The position numbers and the translations under genes are program-made. A stretch of DNA of 64,000 nucleotides, from NCBI GenBank assembly GCA_964484185.1, contig CAZAEQ010000001.1, positions 1-64,000 on the forward strand, given 5' to 3'. The notes below the pieces were generated by a model. That model ran no database searches. It saw nothing but the letters and a program-made list of their open reading frames with translations, and had not been told where the DNA came from. Within the stretch, counting starts at the first letter, position 1; each line of letters opens with the position of its first letter. This stretch comes from F1-120-MAGs238 sp964484185. GTDB lineage: Bacteria > Planctomycetota > Phycisphaerae > Phycisphaerales > UBA1924. Of the stretch, positions 52,840 to 59,970 are shown piece by piece.

Positions 52840-54342
52840 ATGACCCCTCCCGAACCGCCAACTCCGCCATCTGCGCCGCTGGTAAACATCACAGGTGTGA
52901 ATGTTCCTTCGCCCACCGCCCCAGCCGATCGCCCCAAAGCGACCGATTGGCGCGTATTGCATCTCTGGCAGATCCAACCGCTGCGCGATCTTCTCGTCAT
53001 CGCTGTAGTCGTTGGCACCATCTACCTTGGTGCACGCCTCAGCATTGTCACCGTCCCCATGATGCTGGCAATCCTGCTCGCCTACCTCTTTGAGCCGCTG
53101 GTAGCCTGGGGCGAAATCAAACTCAAACTTTCCCGCCCTTTTGCGGCACTGATGCTGATCCTGGTCGGTCTCATCGTCGTCATCGTTCCTCTCAGCCTTG
53201 GCGCTGCGATCGGCATCGCTCAAGGCGCCGACTACGCCCGCACACTTTCTTCCAATGTCGACCTGCTCATGCGCTCAGTCGACGATCCCGAAAACGGCGC
53301 ATTGCGCAACGGCCTGCCCGGCCAATCCTGGAAAGACATTCGCGACAAGCTTGTCGATGAAGAGCGCAAGGCTAAGTTCTCTAGCGCCCTCCGCGATGCA
53401 AAATCCGCAGCACGCGATGCCCTGCGCGGCACGCCAAAGCCTGCGACAACTCCATCCAACCCTGTCGCCGATCCCCCGGTAAAAAATCCGGGCGCAACTG
53501 ACGCGACTCCAATCGACCCCGCTGTCCCAGCAATCGATATCTCAAAACCAGTTTCCGAAGCCGACAAAGTCAGTCCGATCTACGAAGTCGTCCGCTGGAC
53601 AATCACCTGGCTTCGAACCAATGCAGACTCACTGGGTAAACAAGCCCTCTCCAGCGGCTGGGATGCAATCGGTGGCGCAATCCGCACCATCACCTCCGTC
53701 GGCATGTTCCTCTTCCAGGCCTTCCTCACCATCTTCTTCTTCTACTTCTTCTGCTCTAGCTGGGGCCGCTTTAAATCCTTCATCCGCGGCATCATTCCCA
53801 AAGGCCAGCGCAGCACCACCGTAGACCTCGTCGCAAAAATGGACCGCGCCATCGCCGCCTTCATCCGCGGCCGCCTCACCATCTGCGCCATCCTCATGGT
53901 CCTCTACACCGTCGGCTACTGGTTCATCGGCGTTCCTGCACCGCTCATCCTCGGCCCCATCATCGCCATCTTCGCGCTCTTCCCCTACATCTCAGGCATC
54001 GGCGTGCCCATCGCAATCTTGCTCTTGTGGCTCGAACCCAACCTGGGCGTGCGCGATGAATGGTGGTGGACTCTCCTCATGCCCTGCATCATCTTCATGT
54101 TGGCCCAGCTCCTCGACGACTACGTCCTCACCCCCGCCATTCAGGGCAAGGGCACCGACATGTCCACCCCCGTCATCCTCTTCGCTTCCATCGCCGGCGG
54201 CGTTCTCGGCGGCTTCTACGGCCTGCTCCTGGCCATCCCCGTCGCAGCATGCCTGAAAATCCTCGTCACCGATGTCCTGCTCCCTCGCATCCGCGCCTGG
54301 TCAGAGGGCAGGGCGTCAGACGTCCTGCCGATCGATCGATAA
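52840..54342 (+). CDS. AI-2E-family (PerM/UPF0118) permease
   Basis: 500 residues. Hydrophobic helices in the family layout: DLLVIAVVVGTIYLGARL, VPMMLAILLAYLFEPLVAW and AALMLILVGLIVVIVPLSLG near the N-terminus, then, after a Pro/Ala-rich soluble insert (about residues 190-240), FLFQAFLTIFFFYFFCS, AFIRGRLTICAILMVLY, LILGPIIAIFALFPYI and VILFASIAGGVLGGFYG. Exports small molecules or acts as an ion antiporter; the substrate here is unknown. Begins 15 bp after the Minf_1886-like gene. Confidence 0.9.
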   Translation: MTPPEPPTPPSAPLVNITGVNVPSPTAPADRPKATDWRVLHLWQIQPLRDLLVIAVVVGTIYLGARLSIVTVPMMLAILLAYLFEPLVAWGEIKLKLSRPFAALMLILVGLIVVIVPLSLGAAIGIAQGADYARTLSSNVDLLMRSVDDPENGALRNGLPGQSWKDIRDKLVDEERKAKFSSALRDAKSAARDALRGTPKPATTPSNPVADPPVKNPGATDATPIDPAVPAIDISKPVSEADKVSPIYEVVRWTITWLRTNADSLGKQALSSGWDAIGGAIRTITSVGMFLFQAFLTIFFFYFFCSSWGRFKSFIRGIIPKGQRSTTVDLVAKMDRAIAAFIRGRLTICAILMVLYTVGYWFIGVPAPLILGPIIAIFALFPYISGIGVPIAILLLWLEPNLGVRDEWWWTLLMPCIIFMLAQLLDDYVLTPAIQGKGTDMSTPVILFASIAGGVLGGFYGLLLAIPVAACLKILVTDVLLPRIRAWSEGRASDVLPIDR

Positions 54343-54378
54343 TCCGCTAAAAGAGCGATAATGAAAAAATGCTGAGGC

Positions 54379-54434
54379 CACTAAGAAACGATCGTTTCTT
54401 AGTGACGCTCGCTAAGTAAAGATCGTTACTTAGC
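54379..54434. repeat. Two tandem palindromes with related sequence
   Basis: A perfect 26-bp palindrome (54379-54404; half-site CACTAAGAAACGA) is followed 6 bp later by a 24-bp one (54411-54434; GCTAAGTAA-agatcg-TTACTTAGC). Aligned over 22 bases they differ at three places; two of the three (A to T and T to A at mirrored positions) compensate each other. Between the convergent permease and nuoB genes; no run of T follows, so it is not a standard terminator. Confidence 0.8.
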
Positions 54435-54440
54435 AGGCTC

Positions 54441-55001
54441 TCAACTAATCGTCAATCCCACCGGCTGCGGCTTGGGCGAATACGTCGGCTGAAGCACCAT
54501 TCCCAGCGGCTTTCGCTTCCCACCTGGCGGCGGCAATCCCTGCTCATCAATCATCCGCTGGATCGCCATCACACCCTCAATCAACTGCTCTGGCCGCGGC
54601 GGGCACCCGGGCACATACACATCCACCGGAATGAACTGATCACACCCCTGCACAACCGCGTACGTATCAAAAACGCCGCCGGTCGATGCACATGCGCCCA
54701 TCGAAATCACCCACTTGGGTTCAGGCATCTGTGCATAGGTGTGCTGCAAAACCGGCATCATCTTCGCGCTGATCCGTCCCGCCACAATCAGCAAATCTGC
54801 CTGCCGCGGGCTGAACCGCATAACTTCTGCGCCAAATCGAGCCAGGTCATAGCGGCTGCAAGCGGTTGCCATCAACTCAATGCCGCAACATGCCGTCGCA
54901 AACGGCATCGGCCAAAGCGAATTCGCTCGCGACCAGTTAATCACGCGACGCAGCTGCGTCGTGATAAATCCATCAACAGGAAGGGCAGCTTCAAGACCCA
55001 T
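54441..55001 (-). CDS. nuoB: NADH-quinone oxidoreductase subunit B
   Basis: 186 residues. The four cysteines that bind cluster N2 are present: ATACCGIELMA, ISMGACASTGG and VPGCPPRPEQL. NuoB is the complex I subunit at the quinone site. Start MGLEAALPVDG at 55001 with GGAG 7 nt upstream; the frame is open to 55100 but that part overlaps the promoter region of the next gene. It stands alone here; other nuo genes are not in the window. Convergent with the permease and divergent from the HldE-like gene. Confidence 0.93.
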   Translation of the reverse strand: MGLEAALPVDGFITTQLRRVINWSRANSLWPMPFATACCGIELMATACSRYDLARFGAEVMRFSPRQADLLIVAGRISAKMMPVLQHTYAQMPEPKWVISMGACASTGGVFDTYAVVQGCDQFIPVDVYVPGCPPRPEQLIEGVMAIQRMIDEQGLPPPGGKRKPLGMVLQPTYSPKPQPVGLTIS

Positions 55002-55193
55002 TGCGCTCTCCAGATCAAAGCAAAAAGATCGCTTTGCAGGGACTTCGTTCGGTACAGATCGGCGGATTCTAGGAAGTCTCCTTTCGCCAAATGCGTTCAT
55101 TGCGCGGCATTCCAGATTCGCTTCCCCCGTATGGATTGCGTCAGGGCTATTTGCTCAGACGGCCGCCCACTCTGGACCGATAGATATGGAGAA

Positions 55194-56855
55194 ATGTCCC
55201 CAGCACCCACCAATTCGTCCCACGCCTCCGCCGCCAAAGTGCTCTCTTTTGACGCTCTCCGCGCTGCACGAGAATCTGCGCGAGCTGCTGGTCGGAAAGT
55301 TGTCCAGTGCCACGGCTGCTTCGACATCGTCCACCCCGGCCACATCCGCCACCTTCGCCAGGCCAAGAGCCTGGGCCACATCTTGTTCGTCTCGCTCACC
55401 GGCGATGCGGCGATCAACAAAGGCACCGGTCGTCCGCTCATCCCCGAAGAACTTCGCGCAGAGAGTCTTGCCGCGCTCGACTTCGTCGACTGGGTCTACA
55501 TCGAACCGCGTCCAACCGCGCTCGAGCTCCTCAACGAAGTTCAGCCCGATGTCTACGTCAAGGGCCGCGAATACGAATTCAACGAAGACCCGCGCTTCAA
55601 AGCCGAACGTGCTGCGGTCGAGTCACACGGCGGCCGCGTCGTTTTCTCTTCTGGCGATGTCGTCTTCAGTTCCTCAGCGCTCATTGCCGCGATGGAACAA
55701 TCTGTCGATCCATTCCATCAGCGCCTCACGTCGCTTGTGCAGGATGAACGCCTCGCGGGTTCAACACTTCACAACCTGATCGCCTCAATCCGCGGCCGCC
55801 GCGTAGTCGTTGCGGGCGAAACCATCCTCGATACCTACATCTTCTGCGATCGCCCCGATGTCGCCGGCGAAAGTCCGATCTTGACGCTCCGCCCATTGCA
55901 GCGAAAAGGGTACGACGCCGGCGCAGCGATCCTCGCTCGTCACGCCGCCGCCCTGGGCGCTCGACCCATCCTCGTCACCGTCCTACCCGACACTCAGGAA
56001 GCCCGCGAATTCGAACAGCGCATGACCGCCGAAGGTGTCGAAGTCCGCGCAGTCAGAAGTGCGGCCAAGATCCCCGAAAAACAGCGATTCCTGGTCGGTC
56101 AGCAAAAGATCATGAAGGTCGATCTCATCGAGCCATACGCACTCGATGCCCAGCAGCAGGATCTTTTCATCTCGCTCGCCCGCGAAGCAGTCGCCGAAGG
56201 TGGTGGGGCCGATGTCGGCATCATCACCGATTTCGGCCTCGGCCTCTACTCGCCAGTTCTTGTCGCCAAACTCTGCGACGCCATGCGTCCAAAGACCAAG
56301 GTCCTCGTGGGCGATGTCAGCGGCAGAAAATCCAGCCTCCGCGCCTTCCGCCGCATGGACCTGCTCTCTCCCAGCGAAAGCGAGCTCCGCGATGCCATGC
56401 AGACTCACACCGATGGCTTGCCCGCGGTCGTCTGGCGCATGCTCGAAGAAACTTGGTCCAACGCAAGTCTCGTAACGCTCGGCGCCGATGGCCTCATTGC
56501 CTTCGATCGCCTGTCGATCCAGGAACCTTCCACCGGCTGGGCCACTCGCCTCCGCGCTGAACACATTCCCGCGCTGTGTCCAGTCGCAGTCGATCCCCTC
56601 GGCTGCGGCGATTCACTGCTCACGGTCGCCGCACTGGGCCTCGCCAGCGGCGGATCGATGCTCGCCAGCGCGTTCCTTGGCGCGTGTGCCGCGGCGACGC
56701 AAGTCCAGCGCCTTGGCAACATCCCCATCACCTCCACCGACCTCCGCCATCAAATCGTCCGCGTTCACTCCGCCCATCTCACCTTTGCCGCGAGCGACCT
56801 CGAAGCGCGCCAACCCAAGCGGCAAGATTCCTCATTCACCGCCCGCGCGGTCTAG
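55194..56855 (+). CDS. HldE/RfaE-like bifunctional enzyme with reversed domain order
   Basis: 553 residues. The first ~150 hold a cytidylyltransferase fold with the CTP-binding motif CHGCFDIVHPGHIRHLRQAK and a KGREYEFNED segment (RfaE2-like). From about residue 190 a ribokinase/PfkB-type domain follows (VVVAGETILDTYIFCDRP, IITDFGLGLYSPVLVAKL) with a GxGD motif DPLGCGDSLLTVAALGLA. E. coli HldE has the kinase first and the transferase last. The likely role is making a nucleotide-activated heptose or related sugar for the outer envelope, but substrates are not proven. ATGGAGAA overlaps the ribosome-binding region before the ATG at 55194. Confidence 0.85.
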   Translation: MSPAPTNSSHASAAKVLSFDALRAARESARAAGRKVVQCHGCFDIVHPGHIRHLRQAKSLGHILFVSLTGDAAINKGTGRPLIPEELRAESLAALDFVDWVYIEPRPTALELLNEVQPDVYVKGREYEFNEDPRFKAERAAVESHGGRVVFSSGDVVFSSSALIAAMEQSVDPFHQRLTSLVQDERLAGSTLHNLIASIRGRRVVVAGETILDTYIFCDRPDVAGESPILTLRPLQRKGYDAGAAILARHAAALGARPILVTVLPDTQEAREFEQRMTAEGVEVRAVRSAAKIPEKQRFLVGQQKIMKVDLIEPYALDAQQQDLFISLAREAVAEGGGADVGIITDFGLGLYSPVLVAKLCDAMRPKTKVLVGDVSGRKSSLRAFRRMDLLSPSESELRDAMQTHTDGLPAVVWRMLEETWSNASLVTLGADGLIAFDRLSIQEPSTGWATRLRAEHIPALCPVAVDPLGCGDSLLTVAALGLASGGSMLASAFLGACAAATQVQRLGNIPITSTDLRHQIVRVHSAHLTFAASDLEARQPKRQDSSFTARAV

Positions 56856-56872
56856 TGGTCTCTGCCTTTCCC

Positions 56873-56900
56873 TAATGCCTAGTGCCTAGTGCCTAATGCC
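56873..56900. repeat. CCTAGTGCC tandem repeat
   Basis: Four imperfect copies of TGCCTAGTG/TGCCTAATG; the reverse complement is found upstream of dnaG (3703-3735). Confidence 0.5.
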
Positions 56901-56931
56901 TGTTGGATCCGCAGCGATACGAAAGATACAA

Positions 56932-58002
56932 ATGATTTCCTACATCATTCCAACTCGAAATCGCCACGACATGCTCGCCGCAACACTCCAGCATCTCGGC
57001 GCTCTGCCGCGCCACCGGGCTGAAGTCATTGTCATCGACAACGCCAGCACCCGACACGTCGCCGCCGATGCACTGCTTCCCAATGGAATCCCGGTACAAC
57101 TGCTGCACCGCAAAACCAACGAAGGCACCGCGGCACGCAACGTCGGCGCTCGCGCCAGCGATCCTTCCAGCTCCTGGCTCATCATGCTCGATGATGATTC
57201 CTATCCGCTCAACACATCCTTCCTTGCCAATCTCGCAACCCGCACACCCTCAGTCGCCGCCGTCATGGCCGACATTCACCTGCCCCGCCTCAAAAAACGC
57301 GAGGATGGCGGCTTGCCCGAAGTCTTCATTGGCTGCGGCGTAGCAATCCGCCGCGATGCCTTCCTCCGTTGCAACGGCTACGACGCCGCGTTTGGCTACT
57401 ACGCTGAGGAATACGACCTTGCCGCCAAGCTCATCCTCAAAAACTACCACATCGAATTTGATCCAAACTTCCAGGTCCATCATCTCAAAGACAATCTCAA
57501 TCGCGATATGAACCTCATCTGCGAGCGACTCGTCCGCAACAACGGCTGGGTCATGCAGCGATACTCACCTGAAGAAGTCCGCCGCTCGCAGCTTCGTGAA
57601 ATCCGCACTCGCTATCGCCGCATCGCCAGCAAAGAAAACGCAATCGCGGGCTTCTCCCGCGGCCTCATCGAGCTTCGCAACACGATTCAATCGCAAACTC
57701 GCAGGCCCATGACAACCCGTCAATTCGAACGGTTCATCGGTCTTTCTGCGGCCAGAGAAGGCCTTTCTGCCGCACTCGCGCGCTCGTCATTCCGCTCTGC
57801 GACCCTTGTAAACGAGGGCAAAAACGCAAGTGTCATTCGCGCTGCCATGTACGATCTTGGAATCACCGAATCGGCCGATGGCGAAGCCCGCATCATCGGC
57901 ACCATGTCGCCCGGCCCCATGCTCGACGCCGCCATGGCTCACCCCGATTGGATCGCACCATGGACTATGGCGAGGTCTCGAACACGTTCTATCGCCGCAT
58001 AA
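56932..58002 (+). CDS. Family 2 glycosyltransferase
   Basis: 356 residues. GT-A fold start ISYIIPTRNRHDMLAATLQH, AEVIVIDNAS, KTNEGTAARNVGARA and the metal-binding LIMLDDDSYPLN; an acceptor-site YYAEEYDLAAKLIL. Transfers a sugar from a nucleotide donor to a surface glycan or lipid. Seventy-six bp after the HldE-like gene, with which it could act in envelope sugar assembly. The ATG at 56932 lacks a strong ribosome-binding site. Confidence 0.9.
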   Translation: MISYIIPTRNRHDMLAATLQHLGALPRHRAEVIVIDNASTRHVAADALLPNGIPVQLLHRKTNEGTAARNVGARASDPSSSWLIMLDDDSYPLNTSFLANLATRTPSVAAVMADIHLPRLKKREDGGLPEVFIGCGVAIRRDAFLRCNGYDAAFGYYAEEYDLAAKLILKNYHIEFDPNFQVHHLKDNLNRDMNLICERLVRNNGWVMQRYSPEEVRRSQLREIRTRYRRIASKENAIAGFSRGLIELRNTIQSQTRRPMTTRQFERFIGLSAAREGLSAALARSSFRSATLVNEGKNASVIRAAMYDLGITESADGEARIIGTMSPGPMLDAAMAHPDWIAPWTMARSRTRSIAA

Positions 58003-58009
58003 AATTATA

Positions 58010-58483
58010 TCATAATCTTAGAAACGGCTCCGCAAGAGAAGCAGGGATAATGTCCTGGACTATCTCACCAATGCACTCCCGCTGACCAGGCCACATGAAG
58101 TGTCTTTCAAGATCCTGCGCCCCGACCCATCGAAGTGCTGAGTTCTCGCTGTTGAGCACAGGCTCCCACGAATCACTCACTTCTATCGCAAACCGCGGCG
58201 ACATCATGATCGCATCTTTCCGCGCCAGGTAATAGGGATACACGCCTTCAAGTGCCCACGCATCTTTAAAGTGCGGCGATTGCCGCGTGAGTCCGACTTC
58301 TTCTTCGAGCTCTCGCCACATCGCGACCTGCGTTGGCTCGCCGGGTTCAACATGTCCCATGATCGGTTGCCACGTATTCAGCAGCGGCTCTTCGGCCCGC
58401 TTCAACTGCAAAAACGCCGCAGGCGATCTCCTGAAAATGTACACATCAAACACATCAGTTCGGATCAATGGTCCAATGCTCAT
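58010..58483 (-). CDS. Nudix hydrolase, possibly dihydroneopterin triphosphate diphosphatase
   Basis: 157 residues. A complete Nudix box, GHVEPGEPTQVAMWRELEEEV followed by GL (about residues 43-65), which binds Mg and the pyrophosphate. The protein resembles the small NudB-like class (begins DVFDVYIFRRSP). Its ATG overlaps the stop of pabB (ATGA), so the two are translated together. Because PabB makes p-aminobenzoate for folate and NudB supplies the pterin half, a folate role is likely but not certain. Confidence 0.85.
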   Translation of the reverse strand: MSIGPLIRTDVFDVYIFRRSPAAFLQLKRAEEPLLNTWQPIMGHVEPGEPTQVAMWRELEEEVGLTRQSPHFKDAWALEGVYPYYLARKDAIMMSPRFAIEVSDSWEPVLNSENSALRWVGAQDLERHFMWPGQRECIGEIVQDIIPASLAEPFLRL

Positions 58484-59763
58484 GGTTCATCCTGAATAGT
58501 CGAAACTTTTCGCAGCATCCATGCTTTATCCAGCGTCTCCCGCCATTCCTGCTCTGGCACAGAATCCGCAACGATCCCCGCGCCCGCAGAATAATCAACG
58601 ACCGCAGAATCAAACACTCCCGGCGCTGGCCCGCGCCCGGTAATGCACAACGTGCGAATGCCAATGTTGAAAACAGCGTTTCTCTGCGAATCAATCATGC
58701 CGATTGCCCCGCAATATGGCCCACGCAGGCTCGGCTCCAGCTCCTCAATAATCTGCATCGCCCGGATCTTCGGTGTACCAGTGACGGAGCCACCCGGCAT
58801 CAGTTGCTTCAAGATATCCGGCATGCCAATATTGTCGCGCAGCTTTCCACGAATCGTCCCGGTTGCCTGCGCCACACCATCGCTCCCAGTCCCATGCAAT
58901 TCAATCTCGCGTGCATGTTCCACACGCACGCTTCCAAGATCACACACACGCCCCAGGTCATTCCGCATCAGATCCACAATCATCGCCAGCTCCGCCTGAT
59001 CCTTCCGCGAGCCCGCCAACTCATGCGCATTCTCAATCGCGCGCGTCCCTTTCATGGGTGAAGTAGTAATCACTCGTGACTCGTGGTCGACATTGAAGAA
59101 CAACTCCGGACTCAAGCTGATGATCGCGCGTTGCATTCCGCTCGCATCATCAAACTCAAGATAGCTCCCAAACTTTGGATCCGTGATTTCAAATAACTGC
59201 GCTGCCAGTTCTCGCGCTGAGCCTCGAAACGATGCGCTCAACCGATGCGCCAGGTTCACCTGATAGATATCCCCAGCGCGAATGTACTCAATAGCTTTCG
59301 CGACCGAATCGCAATACGCCATCTTCCCCAGGTTGCTGGCAAAGTCGCCAAGCACAAAGGTCTGCCCAGTTCCATCCACGCCACCTGGCATCGGCTTAAG
59401 TTTCCCCCATTTTGCCAGCGGCCAATTTCGTTCATCAATCCGTTCCCTTGCCGCCGCCCGGGGCTCTATCACTCTCCCGGATTCATACGAAACCCAGCCC
59501 ACCCAACCTGTACCGTCGGGGCAGAGTTCCCCCGACTTTTGCTCCGGTGCCCAATCGACCCAACCACTTACCACAGGAACCGACCCAAATCGCACCATTC
59601 CAAGCGAAAACGCCCTGTTTGCCCGCCGCAGCGTCTCCGCGGCAGAAAAGGTCGTAATCACGGCTTGTGGGGCCACAGGCGGCTTCAGCACCCTCGATTG
59701 TTCGCTCCCATTCGCCCTCATACCGGAATTCAGACGAAAACGTCCCAAACTCGTTTCCTGCAT
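58480..59763 (-). CDS. pabB: Aminodeoxychorismate synthase component I
   Basis: 427 residues. Chorismate-binding domain with IRAGDIYQVNLAHRLSASF, ISLSPELFF, TTSPMKGTRAIENA, DLMRNDLGRVCDLGSV, GGSVTGTPKIRAMQIIEELE and YCGAIGMIDSQRNAVFNIGI. It makes 4-amino-4-deoxychorismate with a glutaminase partner, the p-aminobenzoate branch of folate synthesis. Anthranilate synthase TrpE is closely related; PIKGTR/SPMKGTR and the short N-terminal part favour PabB. Start at 59763 is not marked by a ribosome-binding site; an ATG at 59721 is also possible. Divergent from ppdK. Confidence 0.88.
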   Translation of the reverse strand: MQETSLGRFRLNSGMRANGSEQSRVLKPPVAPQAVITTFSAAETLRRANRAFSLGMVRFGSVPVVSGWVDWAPEQKSGELCPDGTGWVGWVSYESGRVIEPRAAARERIDERNWPLAKWGKLKPMPGGVDGTGQTFVLGDFASNLGKMAYCDSVAKAIEYIRAGDIYQVNLAHRLSASFRGSARELAAQLFEITDPKFGSYLEFDDASGMQRAIISLSPELFFNVDHESRVITTSPMKGTRAIENAHELAGSRKDQAELAMIVDLMRNDLGRVCDLGSVRVEHAREIELHGTGSDGVAQATGTIRGKLRDNIGMPDILKQLMPGGSVTGTPKIRAMQIIEELEPSLRGPYCGAIGMIDSQRNAVFNIGIRTLCITGRGPAPGVFDSAVVDYSAGAGIVADSVPEQEWRETLDKAWMLRKVSTIQDEP

Positions 59764-59970
59764 GGATTTGGGTCAATTAGTCGTCATTCGCAAAGTGCAC
59801 TTCTATAATCACTTCCCCGCGCCCAGTTTTGAACGAGGTGCGGGATCGCCCTGCAACGCTTGCCCTTAGTTGGGCATGCCGAACACAGAGCAAACGAATT
59901 CATACGCGGCGGTCGCCGGGCCTGAGTGCTTGGTTGCCGCTAACGCCCTTTGAGAGGTCAGGTTTCAGAA

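Noticed and set aside
54741..55193. Upstream extension of the HldE-like frame
   Set aside because: Antisense to nuoB; the start at 55194 has a ribosome-binding site and begins the recognised domain.
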